Origin: CAYXDO01 sp964463485
GTDB lineage: Bacteria > Myxococcota > Kuafuiibacteriia > Kuafuiibacteriales > Kuafuiibacteriaceae
Length of the DNA stretch: 53,334 nt
Direction: 5' to 3'
Assembly: GCA_964463485.1 (NCBI GenBank)
Contig: CAYXDO010000071.1
Span: forward strand, 1-53,334
How positions within the stretch are numbered: the first letter of the stretch is position 1; the number at the start of each line of letters is the position of its first letter. The notes beneath the pieces were generated by a model. It was not told the origin of the DNA and made no database searches. It worked only from the letters and a program-made list of their open reading frames with translations. The position numbers and the translations under genes are program-made. Positions 44,413-53,334 of this stretch are shown one piece after another.

Positions 44413-45243
44413 TCACCGACACACGTAGAGCGGTGACGAGAAGCTCGCCTGACACTCTGCGTCATCGTTACATCCGACGTACGAGCAGGCGCCGCTTCTG
44501 CATTCGTAGTTGTCGGCGTCGAACGCGGCCGAGGCCGTTTCGCAGTCCATGCTCACCGAGCATCTCAGCGTGCAGATCCGCGAAGCGTCGGGGAGAGGCG
44601 CTCCCGGCGGCAACTCGGCCTTCAAGCACCCGTAGCTCGTGTTCTGAAAGGAGCTCTGACACTCGACATCGTCGTGGCAACCCAGGTATACACAGCTCTG
44701 ATTGCGACATTCGTAGTTGTCCTCGTCGTACGCTGCTGAGGTCGTGGCGCAGTCCGCGGCCGTCGAACAAGACTCCACACAAAACGACGTCGAGCCACTC
44801 GGGCGGCAAACGAATGCCGAGCTTGCGAAGCTCTGCCGACACTCATCGTCGCTTCGACACCCCGAGTAGACACATACGCCGGTCTGACACTCGTAGTTGT
44901 CTGCGTCGTAGGCGGGCGATCCCGAAGAACAATCAGCCGCGGTCGAACAGCCCCGAACGCAGAACGGGATCGCCGCCCCGCCGGCGTCACTCACGCCTGA
45001 GTCGTCCGCGCGAGCGTCACTCGCGGTCGAGTCCAGAATACCGACGTCACGACTCCCCGAGTCGAAGATCTCGGACCCATCCTGAAGCCGTGTGGCGTCT
45101 CCAGCCGGTCGTGACGAACCGTCCCCGGTCGTTGCGTCCCGCCTGTTCGCCGGGGTGGCCCGGCTTCGATCTCGATCGGACTCACAACTCATGGCCAGAA
45201 TCAAAACAAGCACGGGCACGGCCGCAACTCTGCGCTCCTTCAT
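44413..45243 (-). CDS. Lipoprotein with three Cys-rich repeats
   Basis: A 276-aa protein with lipoprotein signal (PVLVLILAMSC) and a Ser/Asp-rich linker (about 25-90). Three tandem units of about 58 residues follow, each with the pattern C-STAADC, AYDADNYEC, C-x-x-GC, DDECQ-SF. Each unit has about eight cysteines, so multiple disulfides are expected. It is a surface or periplasmic protein of unknown role. Its ATG overlaps the DUF1304 stop by four bases (ATGA). Confidence 0.75.
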   Translation of the reverse strand: MKERRVAAVPVLVLILAMSCESDRDRSRATPANRRDATTGDGSSRPAGDATRLQDGSEIFDSGSRDVGILDSTASDARADDSGVSDAGGAAIPFCVRGCSTAADCSSGSPAYDADNYECQTGVCVYSGCRSDDECRQSFASSAFVCRPSGSTSFCVESCSTAADCATTSAAYDEDNYECRNQSCVYLGCHDDVECQSSFQNTSYGCLKAELPPGAPLPDASRICTLRCSVSMDCETASAAFDADNYECRSGACSYVGCNDDAECQASFSSPLYVCR

Positions 45244-45605
45244 TTGGCGAGCCACAGAGCGCCGAACGCGAGGACGGCGGGGACGGCTTGGACGAAGATG
45301 ATTTTTGTCGACGCGGTGGCTCCGCCGTAAACACCGGCTATAATCACACAACTCAGAAAAAAAGCTCTCAGAGAGAAGGACAGGTCCGCGTCGGAGACCA
45401 GCATGCTCCAGATCAGTCCGGCGGCCAAGAATCCGTTATAGAGCCCTTGGTTCGCCGCCAAGACCTTGGTCGCTCGTTGCTCTTCGATCCTCCGACCGAA
45501 GGTTTTGGCTCCGAAGGGCGTAGCCCACAAGAACATCTCGAGCACGAGAAAGTACACGTGCAGAAGCGCGACGAGCCCGGCGAGCGCCGTGGACAATAGA
45601 CTCAT
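45240..45605 (-). CDS. DUF1304 membrane protein
   Basis: A 121-aa inner-membrane protein with four hydrophobic segments. The family signature LEMFLWATPFGAKTFG is present in the first half, and NQGLYNGFLAAGLIW in the second. Length and pattern fit DUF1304 (about 120 aa). Function unknown. It overlaps the downstream lipoprotein gene by 4 bp, so they are translationally coupled. Confidence 0.9.
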   Translation of the reverse strand: MSLLSTALAGLVALLHVYFLVLEMFLWATPFGAKTFGRRIEEQRATKVLAANQGLYNGFLAAGLIWSMLVSDADLSFSLRAFFLSCVIIAGVYGGATASTKIIFVQAVPAVLAFGALWLAK

Positions 45606-45708
45606 GGGGCCGCGCCTCGGAGGATCATGGTCCGGATGTTAACACGGTCTCATAGGTGATCACTTTAGATTTAGAGGCAGGATAAAGATCGTGAGGCAGA
45701 ATTAGGAT

Positions 45709-45750
45709 CGGGCACGGGCACAGGCACGGACAGGCACGGGCACGGGCACG
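45709..45750 (-). repeat. GTGCCC hexanucleotide repeat, copy 2
   Basis: On the minus strand this reads CGTGCCCGTGCCCGTGCC, interrupted by GTCCGTGCC. It belongs to the same family as 5137-5183. Confidence 0.85.
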
Positions 45751-45900
45751 CAGTCCTCGCAGAACCCCGCGGACTTCCGACGCTACTGACTGGCTCGCGA
45801 GCCAACTCATCGAGAGACGGCTTGGGTTCCTGAGGTGGTTCGCGCGCGTGGCGCGGACCGTCGTTGATCTCCTCGACAGCCGCCGAGGTCCCGAAAATGC

Positions 45901-45930
45901 CGTGCCCGTGCCCGTCCGTGCCCGTGCCCG
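45901..45930 (+). repeat. GTGCCC hexanucleotide repeat, copy 3
   Basis: CGTGCCCGTGCCC followed by the GTCCGTGCC variant and further units. It lies immediately before the PEBP gene. A longer reading of that gene through this tract would give Cys-Pro repeats, but the usual family start lies later. Confidence 0.85.
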
Positions 45931-45983
45931 GAGCTGAAGCGTGCGTCGTGGGGCTTGCCGTCGAGGGGGTCGGCGTGCGAGCC

Positions 45984-46445
45984 ATGGCCGTGCGCCTCTA
46001 CGTTCCCGCTCTCGCCAACGGTCGCTTCCCCGTTCGTCACACCGCCGACGGCCTGGATCTCTCCCCGAGCCTCGAAGTGCTCGAGCTTCCGGACCGAGCC
46101 GAGGCGCTCGCATTCTACATGGTGGATCCCGACGCGCCGGGCGGACTCTTCACCCACTGGCTTGCCTTTGACCTGCCTGCCACTCGGCACCGGCTGATGG
46201 AAGGCACGCCGCGCTCGCGCTTCGGTGCGGACGGGCTTCGGCAGGCGAAGAATGACTTCGGGTGGCTTGGGTATGGGGGACCCAACCCGCCCCTTCGTGA
46301 GACTCATCGCTATGAGCTGGTCGCGCTCGCGCTGTGTGGGCCCACCAAGCTCGGGGCGGACGCGTCGCTCGGCGACCTCCTGCGGGTCGTCCGAGGCATC
46401 GAGCTTGCTCGCGCCGAGGTAACCGCGACCTATGGTCGCGACTGA
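45984..46445 (+). CDS. PEBP/YbhB family protein
   Basis: A 153-aa protein of the phosphatidylethanolamine-binding/Raf-kinase-inhibitor-like family (YbhB/YbcL). The two signature blocks are FYMVDPDAPGGLFTHWLAFD and the Gly-rich WLGYGGPNPPLRETHRY. Length fits bacterial members. Function of bacterial PEBPs is not settled. I chose ATG 45984; GTG 45975 has a better ribosome site (GAGGGGG) and would add three residues. The following gene's ATG is 6 bases after this stop. Confidence 0.88.
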   Translation: MAVRLYVPALANGRFPVRHTADGLDLSPSLEVLELPDRAEALAFYMVDPDAPGGLFTHWLAFDLPATRHRLMEGTPRSRFGADGLRQAKNDFGWLGYGGPNPPLRETHRYELVALALCGPTKLGADASLGDLLRVVRGIELARAEVTATYGRD

Positions 46446-46450
46446 ATGGG

Positions 46451-49400
46451 ATGTTGGACCTCGTCCATTCGAACGACCTCGAGCAGCTTCTCGACGCTCT
46501 GGCCGAGCGGATCGACGGTCGCGAGGCCTTGGGCTTCGACCTCCTCGATCCCATCGACGTCTTGGTGCCGAATTCGGCGACCGACGCTTTCGTGCGCCGC
46601 GGGCTGGCCGAACGGCGCGGAGTCGCGCTCAATGTCAGGACCCGGTGGTTGGAGAGCTTTGCTGCTGAGCTCTTTCGCGCCGAAGGCGCCGAGCTTCCGA
46701 GCCGACAGTTGTACGAAGGTAGATTGCTCGCCTTGTTTGCCGGCGAGCTCGGGCCGGAGCTGTCCACGGTGGCCCAGTATCTGGGTGGCGCGCACACAGC
46801 TGCCGGCAAGGATGTGCGCCGTGCTCAGCTGGCCCGTCGGCTCGCCACGATCTTCGAAGAGTATGGGTGGTCGCGTCCGGAATGGATCGAGGGTTGGCTC
46901 GCCAACCGAGGCGCAGAGACTTCGCGACCGGAGGTCGAGGAGTGGCAGAGCGAGCTGGTGCGTCGAGTCTCTCCAGGGATCCGGCTCCAACTCGACACGG
47001 CGCTGCCTCGACCGCTCTACGTATTCGGCTTTTCGTACTTTGCCAGATCGTTCCATGCGCTCCTGTCGGGCCTCGCGCAGAAGTCGGTGGTCAGCATCTT
47101 CTCGTTCAACCCTTGCCGCGAGTTCTGGGAAGACGTGGCCGCCAAGCCCCTCGGTACGGTTGCCCGAGAAGAAGAGAACGTGCTGCTCTCGAGCTGCGGC
47201 CGACCGGGCCGGGACCACGTACGATTCCTAGACGAGCTCACAGGCTTCTCCGCAGAGACTCGCTTCTCCGAACCCTCCGGGCGCAGCATCCTGAGTCGCC
47301 TTCAGGCCGACGTCCTGCTGCGCGTGGGACACTCGCGAACCGCCCCGCCGATCCCTGCCGACGACAGCCTGCGTGTCCTCAACGCGCCGAGCCTGCGACG
47401 CGCGGTCGAGGCGATCGCCGACGAGATCTGGACCTTGATGAACCTGGAGTGCGAGCAGCCCGTCTCGTTCAGTGACATCAGCGTCCTCGTTGCCTCGCGC
47501 GAGGAGGCCTTCGCACCCGTCGTGACGGCCGTGTTCGAAGGCGCGAACCAGATCCCACTTTCGACACGGTTTCTGGTCCGCACCAACTCATCGAGCATCG
47601 CGCAGATCTGCTGCGCGCTCATCGAGCTCCCGTTCGGGCCGATGACCCGCAAAGAGGTCATCACGGTGCTGTCGCACCCCAACATCCGGCCTCCCGAGCT
47701 CTCGACTCGCGACATCGAGCGCGTCGTGGCCGAGCTCGGCATCGCGTTCGGATTGGACGCGTCCGATCATCTTGGAACCTACGTCGAGCGAGACGTGCTG
47801 AGTTGGGATCAAGGCGTCTCGCGTGCGGCCTTGAGCTTGTTCGCCGAGCCCGATGAGTTCGGCGTCTACGAGCACGCCGCGATCGGCCCCGTGGCCCTCC
47901 CAGCGCGATCCTTGGCCAGCCTCGAATGGGTCGGTCATTTTGTCGCACTCGCCCGAGCGTTGATTGACTTCGCGCGTGTCATGCGGGTGGAGTCCATGCG
48001 AATCTCCGAGTGGGCGACTTGGTTGGTCGATCGTGTCGCCAAATTCATCAGACCGGTCGCGAAGGAGGACGGTCGTGAGCTCGAACGCTGTCTCGATCAG
48101 CTCGAGCGGTTGGAAGGACTCGACACCGACCTGTCCGGAGAGGCTCGCGGGCCCAGAGTATCCGGGCGACTCGTCGCCGAGCTGGCGCGCGCGGCGCTCG
48201 CCTCGAGCTCAGGCGGCGCTCGATGGGAAGGAGTCACGGTCGGCTCGCTGGAGGCACTTCGAGCCATCCCGTCTCGATTCACGTTCATCGTGGGACTCGA
48301 CGAGACGAGCTTTCCTGCGCCCGCGCGACGGGACCCCCTCGACCTGAGATCGACCCAGCGCGCTCCGCTCGACGTCTCGGCGACCGAGCACGATCGTTAC
48401 GCGCTGCTCGAGGCAATCATGGGCGCGCGCGAAAGACTGACCCTCGTCTATCTCGGGCGTGACGAGCAGAGCGGCGAACCCATCGGGCCGTCACGCGCCA
48501 TCGAATCGGTGCTCTTCGCGCTCGAGGGACATGTCGACCCGAGCCCTCGAGTCCTGATTTCCGACTTACCGATCCGTCGCTCCGACGTCACGCTCACTTT
48601 CGTGGACGAAGCACCTCGCGAAGCGGAGGCTCGGGCGATCGGAGCGTCGATTCGGGCGAGAGCAGGGCTCGAGGGCACGCCACTCGAGGCCCGCGCCGTC
48701 GTCGAGGTCGTGCACCCCACCGAGCGCCGAGCAGCCCTCGACTTGATGGGGCTCGATGATTTGCCGGAGCCTTCTCGTCGGCCTCCGGAGAGTTTCTCGA
48801 TCTATGCTCTGCGTCGGTTTCTGGAGTGTCCACTTCAGGGCTCCGCAATCGCTGCGCTAGGGTTGAGGACGGAACGCGACGAGACCGGCGGGGGAGAGGA
48901 ACCTTTTCGAGCGACGCCGTTCGACGTGTGGAATCTCGTCGAGTCTGCGCTGCCTCGAGGTGAGTCGGCCAAACAGTCTCTGTCTCGCGCAGCTCGGGCT
49001 GCCGAGCTTCGCGGGGCCTTTCCCACCGGTCGCCTGGCGGCACCCGAACGAGAGCGTGTCCTCTCGCTCCTCGAGGAGGTGCTCGATCGGATCGCGTCGA
49101 GGTTTCCTGGAACCCGAGTCGACGAGCTGGTTCGAGCTCGCTACGTCGGTGGCCTCGACGAACCAGACGTCGTGGTCGGCCGCCACCGCGCTACGCATCA
49201 CTTATGTCGTGCTCCAACCGTCGAAGTGATGGGTCGATTGATACCCATCGTCGGGACGACCGCGCTCCACCTCCCGAACGGCGCGGCTTCGGTGCATTTT
49301 TCGCTCCGCCCGGTCGACGCGACCGCACTCTACCTTCGTGGGTTGCGTCCCTGGATCGAGCTCCTGTTGAGGGCGAGCGCGGGGCAGGCACCGATTGCGC

Positions 49401-49774
49401 AGGACGCGCTGGTCTTTGGGCTGCGCGGGCGTTCGGTCGAGCTGTGCGTGCTCTCCTTTCGTCCAGTGCATCGCGCGGAGGCAGACGCGCGGCTCGCGGA
49501 GCTCGCTGAAGAGGCTTCGCGAGTCCATCCCTATCTCGCGCCGTGTGACCCCTATTTCGACCTCGCCGCGCGCCGGGCGGTCGAGACGCCTGAAGCCTAC
49601 CGATCGAGAGTAAGGCTTCGCTTCGGGTCTGCTGCGGACCTCCGACCCACCACGAGCCACCGCGGGCCGGTGCCTCGCCCCGAACGATTCCCGATCCCGG
49701 TCGACGTCCTCGAGCAGACTCAGCGGCGTCTGGCTCCCTACCTCGAAGCCATCGTCGATCGCGAGGTCGTGTGA
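46451..49774 (+). CDS. recC: Exodeoxyribonuclease V gamma subunit (RecC-like)
   Basis: A 1107-aa protein (E. coli RecC is 1122 aa). It has inactive helicase lobes and an inactive nuclease-like C-terminal region as in RecC; the N-terminal lobe contains WLESFAAELF, and the C-terminal block has the conserved FECPLQ-like FLECPLQGSAIAALGL and HLPNGAASVHF. Together with RecB it degrades and processes DNA ends for recombination. The ATG lies 6 bases after the PEBP stop. Its stop overlaps the GTG start of recB as GTGA, so the two subunits are coupled. Identity of each block with E. coli RecC was not computed. Confidence 0.88.
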   Translation: MLDLVHSNDLEQLLDALAERIDGREALGFDLLDPIDVLVPNSATDAFVRRGLAERRGVALNVRTRWLESFAAELFRAEGAELPSRQLYEGRLLALFAGELGPELSTVAQYLGGAHTAAGKDVRRAQLARRLATIFEEYGWSRPEWIEGWLANRGAETSRPEVEEWQSELVRRVSPGIRLQLDTALPRPLYVFGFSYFARSFHALLSGLAQKSVVSIFSFNPCREFWEDVAAKPLGTVAREEENVLLSSCGRPGRDHVRFLDELTGFSAETRFSEPSGRSILSRLQADVLLRVGHSRTAPPIPADDSLRVLNAPSLRRAVEAIADEIWTLMNLECEQPVSFSDISVLVASREEAFAPVVTAVFEGANQIPLSTRFLVRTNSSSIAQICCALIELPFGPMTRKEVITVLSHPNIRPPELSTRDIERVVAELGIAFGLDASDHLGTYVERDVLSWDQGVSRAALSLFAEPDEFGVYEHAAIGPVALPARSLASLEWVGHFVALARALIDFARVMRVESMRISEWATWLVDRVAKFIRPVAKEDGRELERCLDQLERLEGLDTDLSGEARGPRVSGRLVAELARAALASSSGGARWEGVTVGSLEALRAIPSRFTFIVGLDETSFPAPARRDPLDLRSTQRAPLDVSATEHDRYALLEAIMGARERLTLVYLGRDEQSGEPIGPSRAIESVLFALEGHVDPSPRVLISDLPIRRSDVTLTFVDEAPREAEARAIGASIRARAGLEGTPLEARAVVEVVHPTERRAALDLMGLDDLPEPSRRPPESFSIYALRRFLECPLQGSAIAALGLRTERDETGGGEEPFRATPFDVWNLVESALPRGESAKQSLSRAARAAELRGAFPTGRLAAPERERVLSLLEEVLDRIASRFPGTRVDELVRARYVGGLDEPDVVVGRHRATHHLCRAPTVEVMGRLIPIVGTTALHLPNGAASVHFSLRPVDATALYLRGLRPWIELLLRASAGQAPIAQDALVFGLRGRSVELCVLSFRPVHRAEADARLAELAEEASRVHPYLAPCDPYFDLAARRAVETPEAYRSRVRLRFGSAADLRPTTSHRGPVPRPERFPIPVDVLEQTQRRLAPYLEAIVDREVV

Positions 49775-52700
49775 CTCACTACTTCCCACGGCCAAAGATC
49801 CTGTCGAGAGTTCCCGACCATGGTCACGTGGTGATCGAGGCCTCGGCAGGTACGGGCAAGACTTTCACCCTCGAGAATCTCATCGCCCATTTGGTCATTT
49901 CCGGGTCGGCTCCCCTGGAGAAGCTCCTCGTGGTGACCTTCACCGACCGCGCGGCGAGTGAGTTGGCGGAGCGGGCGCGTGGCACGCTCGAGCGCGCCTT
50001 GACCGGCGTAGAGGCGGTGGAGGCGGGCCCGCACACCTTCGAGATCGGCGAGGCCGCCAAAGCCAGGCTCGCGGCCGCGCTCGCCGCGTTCGACGCCGCT
50101 TCGATCTCCACGATTCACGCGTTCGGTCAACGATTGTTGGCGGAGCAAGCCTTCTCGAGCAGGCGACTGTTCGATGAGTCCGTGGTGGACGGGCGTTCGG
50201 CGTTCGCTCGAACGGCCCGGGTCGTCTTGCGGAGAGTCCTGGCCAGCGACGAGTTGGGTGACTTGCTGGAGCACACTCTGCGCGGAGAGACCGTCGAGGA
50301 CCTCGAGGCCTTCTTGTTTGCGTGCCATGAGCAGCAAGGGGATCGAGTCCCGAAGTGGGATGCGGAAGCTCTGAGGTCCTCCATTTCCGCTATTCCGGAC
50401 AAAGTGAGAGTGCGGGCAGAGATCTCCGCGCTGGCCGTCGGCCGAAGAATCTCCGCGGTCACACTGCGAAAGCTCGATGAGCACGTGGCCGCCCTGTACT
50501 CCGTCGCTGGTTCCAAGGATCAGGGTCATGCGTTTCGGCAGTGGGCCGACCAAGAGATCGTGCTTGACCGCGAGCCCGGGCGCAGACTGGATCGAGTGTC
50601 CGCGACCGTCGCCGGCCTGATCGGCGTCGATGGGAGCCGAGGGTTCGGATCCATACCCTTAGGCCGGTCGAAGACACTGCTGTCGCTCCTGCAGGCGCTC
50701 GAGGTCGCTGATGCGGCCGCCGCGCCGCCCCGCGCTCGGCTCGCCCAGTCGCTGCTGCCGATGATCTCCGACGCGCTCCGAGCGGAGAAGGCGGACCTTG
50801 GCAGGCTCGACTTCGACGACATGCTCGGCCTGGTCGCCGAGGCGCTCCGAAGCTCCGCGGGCCCGGGAAGTCTCCGCGAGACGCTTCGCGATCGGTACTC
50901 ACACGTCCTGATCGACGAGTTCCAAGACACCGACGAGGTGCAATGGTCGGTGTTTCAAAAGGCGTTCTATGACCCGCCTCACCGACTCTTCCTGGTAGGT
51001 GATCCAAAGCAGGCCATCTACGGCTTTCGAAACGCGGACGTATTCACGTACCGTCGCGCGGTGGAGGAGATCCGCGCGGGAGGCGGCTCGGTCCTCGAGC
51101 TGGTCGACAATTATCGAAGCAGTCCCGCTCTCCTCGGCACGATCGATCGCATCGTGGGTCGCGACTTCTTCACGGGAGGAAATCGGGCGGGTGAGTCGGC
51201 TCAGGCGGCATTTCCAAGCGCGAGGTTGGAGGACGGCCAAGCTCGCGAGGTCGAGCCGCTGGTCGTCTGGCGCGTCGAGGACGAGCTCTCGGCAGCGGAG
51301 CTATACGAGGCGTTGGGTCCGCGGGTGGCGCGGGAGATCGACGAGCTCGTCGTTACGTGCCCACTTTGGCACATGAAGCGCGGGGGCGCGCGAAAACTGC
51401 GGTTCGCCGATGTTCAGATCCTCACGCGCACCCGCTTGGAGGGTGAGTCTATCGCTCGGGCGCTTGCTGCCCAGGGCATTCCGCACGCGTTTCATCGGCC
51501 GGAGGGGTTGTTCGAGACCGCCGAGGCCGACGAGATCTTGGCCCTCTTGCGGGCCATTCAGTCCCCGGACGATCGATCGCGGAGGGCGAGAGCTTACCTG
51601 ACTTCGTTCTTCGACGTGCCCCTCGATCGCCTCGAGGCTTCGATCGATCGTGATCTGGACCCGCGCGCGGATAAGCTGCTGCGGTTTGCCGCGCTAGCCG
51701 AGCGGCGAGAGTACGCGAGGCTCTTCGAAGCGATTCTCTCCGAGACTGGGCTCGTGCGGCGGCTGCTGTTCTCTCGCTCGAGTGAGTCTGAGGCGCTCAA
51801 GTACCGTCAGATCTTCGACGTGCTCGCCGAAGAGCTGGGTGGCGTGTCCGCCGGGCTCGATGAGTTGATTGCTCGGCTCGTGGAGCTTCGGGAGGGACTT
51901 CGAGAGCCGCTCGCGCGAGATGGTCGGGCGTTGCGAGTCGAGGGAGGTCGTGACGCCGTCCAAATTTTGACCATGCACAAGGCCAAGGGGTTGGAAGCGC
52001 CCGTGGTGTTTCTCGTGGGCGGCTTCACTCGGCGGGAGCGCGACGAGCTGCCAGCGATTGCGCACGTGGATGGTCGGCGCTTGGTGCTCCTCACTCGCCC
52101 TACCGGTCAACTGCGCGAAGCGATGCGGCGGGAGGCCCGAGAGGAGGCGGAGCGTCTGATGTATGTCGCACTCACCCGCGCCGAGTCGCGTGTGTACACC
52201 GTGCTGCCTCCCGAGACGCCCGCGTTCGGAGGCGTCGCGTCGGTTGTCTCGGCCCGAATTCGAAAGTTGCTCTCGGAAGGCGGCGACTCTCGAATCAGGG
52301 TCGAAGCGCTGGTGCGTCACCAGCCCTCGCCGAAGTCCGAAGTGAGCTCGGGTCCCCTGCCTCCTTTGGGCTTCGGGCGAGCAAGCCCGGTCCGTGTCGA
52401 TGCGACGTTCCGAGATCGATTTCGGATCCGGACCTCGTACACCCGCCTCACGCGACACGATGAGAGCACGTCGCGAGACTTTGCGCTCGGCGAGGCCGAC
52501 GAGCCGGTCGGACCCGAGAGTCGCGAATTCGATCCGCTGCCCGGGGGACGCGAGATCGGAATTCTCGTCCACTCGCTGTTCGAGCGAGCCGATTTCGATC
52601 GCGTAAGCGACGCACCGGACGCGGACGCCTGGCTCTCCTCAGCCGCTACGCGACACTATCTGCGCGAAGCAATCACTCGCAATCGTGCCGTCGCAGCCCA

Positions 52701-53232
52701 TGTGGAGGCAGCAGCTCGATTGGTCTTCCGGGCGCTCAAGTGTCCGATCTCGCTCCCGAGGCTGCATCTGCCGAGAGGTCTGTGCTCACTTTCGCGGAGA
52801 TCGGCGGAAGTAGACCTGACTTTTTCGATCCCCGAGCTCGATCACCCGACTTTGGGAACTCTCGGAAATTATCAGGCCCGACGGGGCGTGGTCGTAGGAT
52901 CGATCGATTTGCTCTTCGAGTTGGACGGGCGGTATTTCATCCTCGACTGGAAGAGCGATCGACTCACGAGTTATGAGAGCGCCGAGCTCCGGCGGCGTTT
53001 TGCCGCCAGCTACGAGCTCCAGGCGAAGATTTATGCGACGGCGGTCGTGCGCGGCCTTGGTGCGCTGAGTAGAGTCGAGCTCGAGAGCAAGCTCGGCGGG
53101 GCGATCTATGCTTTCGTGCGAGGGATGAACAGCCTCAACGCAGGGATCCATGTGTGGGCTCCGTGTGTGGACGAGATCGCGCGTGCGATCGAGGAGCTCC
53201 GCCGTCACCCCGACCTCGAGCGCTTCGGCTGA
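49771..53232 (+). CDS. recB: Exodeoxyribonuclease V beta subunit (RecB)
   Basis: A 1153-aa UvrD-type helicase/nuclease. Walker A is EASAGTGKTFTLENLIAHL; the DEXX box is VLIDEFQDTDEVQW; motif III/IV includes VGDPKQAIYGFRNADVF; motif V/VI region is QILTMHKAKGLEAPVVFLVG. The C-terminal RecB nuclease is present with GILVHSLFE, the metal Asp in GSIDLLFELDG and the DWK motif in YFILDWKSDRL. The nuclease domain looks active. The start is GTG overlapping recC by 4 bp. No recD follows within the 102 bases left in the window. Confidence 0.93.
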   Translation: MTHYFPRPKILSRVPDHGHVVIEASAGTGKTFTLENLIAHLVISGSAPLEKLLVVTFTDRAASELAERARGTLERALTGVEAVEAGPHTFEIGEAAKARLAAALAAFDAASISTIHAFGQRLLAEQAFSSRRLFDESVVDGRSAFARTARVVLRRVLASDELGDLLEHTLRGETVEDLEAFLFACHEQQGDRVPKWDAEALRSSISAIPDKVRVRAEISALAVGRRISAVTLRKLDEHVAALYSVAGSKDQGHAFRQWADQEIVLDREPGRRLDRVSATVAGLIGVDGSRGFGSIPLGRSKTLLSLLQALEVADAAAAPPRARLAQSLLPMISDALRAEKADLGRLDFDDMLGLVAEALRSSAGPGSLRETLRDRYSHVLIDEFQDTDEVQWSVFQKAFYDPPHRLFLVGDPKQAIYGFRNADVFTYRRAVEEIRAGGGSVLELVDNYRSSPALLGTIDRIVGRDFFTGGNRAGESAQAAFPSARLEDGQAREVEPLVVWRVEDELSAAELYEALGPRVAREIDELVVTCPLWHMKRGGARKLRFADVQILTRTRLEGESIARALAAQGIPHAFHRPEGLFETAEADEILALLRAIQSPDDRSRRARAYLTSFFDVPLDRLEASIDRDLDPRADKLLRFAALAERREYARLFEAILSETGLVRRLLFSRSSESEALKYRQIFDVLAEELGGVSAGLDELIARLVELREGLREPLARDGRALRVEGGRDAVQILTMHKAKGLEAPVVFLVGGFTRRERDELPAIAHVDGRRLVLLTRPTGQLREAMRREAREEAERLMYVALTRAESRVYTVLPPETPAFGGVASVVSARIRKLLSEGGDSRIRVEALVRHQPSPKSEVSSGPLPPLGFGRASPVRVDATFRDRFRIRTSYTRLTRHDESTSRDFALGEADEPVGPESREFDPLPGGREIGILVHSLFERADFDRVSDAPDADAWLSSAATRHYLREAITRNRAVAAHVEAAARLVFRALKCPISLPRLHLPRGLCSLSRRSAEVDLTFSIPELDHPTLGTLGNYQARRGVVVGSIDLLFELDGRYFILDWKSDRLTSYESAELRRRFAASYELQAKIYATAVVRGLGALSRVELESKLGGAIYAFVRGMNSLNAGIHVWAPCVDEIARAIEELRRHPDLERFG

Positions 53233-53334
53233 AGCTCGCCGGGCGACCTGGAAGCCTCTTCAGGGCGCGGCCGACAAACCTTAGTACACGTCCGTGGAAG
53301 TTCGTAACCACGCTGAAACCACAGAGGACGCGGA
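53233..53334. other. Right edge, no gene seen
   Basis: 102 bases without coding character or a clear terminator; a recD start is not seen here. Confidence 0.5.

Larger units (their letters stand above)
45606..45983. other. Intergenic DNA with two inverted GTGCCC tracts
   Basis: No gene seen. The tracts at 45709-45750 and 45901-45930 are in opposite orientation about 150 bp apart and could pair as a long imperfect stem. Otherwise nothing recognisable. Confidence 0.5.

Noticed and set aside
1..53334. tRNA, rRNA, CRISPR arrays, insertion sequences and attachment sites
   Set aside because: No T-loop-like or rRNA segment, no spaced short direct repeats and no transposase or integrase motif was recognised by eye; a computational scan could still find a short RNA.

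Overview
The window is a GC-rich bacterial chromosome segment that reads as myxobacterial (Myxococcota). The signs are many Cys-rich and PEGA-type lipoproteins, frequent GTG starts, and a pair of zinc-ribbon/GYF/AgmX-type envelope proteins like the Myxococcus gliding (Glt/Agl) proteins. There is also a YcaO/SagB peptide-modifying pair and a family of GTGCCC-rich intergenic repeats. No rRNA, tRNA, CRISPR array, insertion sequence or phage gene was recognised.

Layout. 0.3-5.4 kb is a loose, decaying region. It holds a MORN-like membrane protein, a YbiX-type dioxygenase, an unknown 378-aa protein, a broken TPR gene, a Uma2-type nuclease and a frameshifted duplicate of the 5' end of the 378-aa gene. 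5.4-10 kb (minus) holds SagB, a fused leader-binding/YcaO cyclodehydratase and a polytopic membrane protein; no precursor peptide gene is evident. 10-16.4 kb (plus) holds an amidohydrolase, two small membrane proteins, an SppA-like peptidase, a PEGA protein and a Cys-rich lipoprotein. 16.4-21.4 kb (minus) is an envelope/motility-like cluster: a GltG-like protein, a MshEN-receiver-TPR regulator, a GltJ/AgmX-like protein and an outer-membrane barrel. A divergent glutaredoxin lipoprotein starts on the same CATG as the GltG-like gene.

22-29.7 kb (minus) carries a large carboxypeptidase-regulatory-domain protein coupled to a PQQ-like propeller, a dienelactone hydrolase, a propeller-like lipoprotein and adenosine deaminase. 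At 29.7-32.9 kb two near-identical Uma2 genes form direct repeats around a Fic protein. The second copy has an exact 120-bp in-frame deletion that removes the Pro-Asp catalytic motif, and it has three fewer 21-bp tandem units. 33-45.6 kb (minus) carries two lipoproteins, a SEC-C mini-protein, HrpA and a SNF2 helicase in tandem, a proline-repeat protein of unknown function with a small helical partner, and a DUF1304 membrane protein. 46-53.2 kb (plus) holds a PEBP-family protein followed by a tightly coupled recC-recB pair; recD is not in the window.

The best candidates for something undescribed are the TOMM pair without a visible precursor, the receiver-containing Glt-like cluster, the Fic gene between Uma2 repeats, and the Pro-repeat/helical gene pair beside the SNF2-HrpA helicases. 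All functions are read from sequence motifs alone; no database search was possible.
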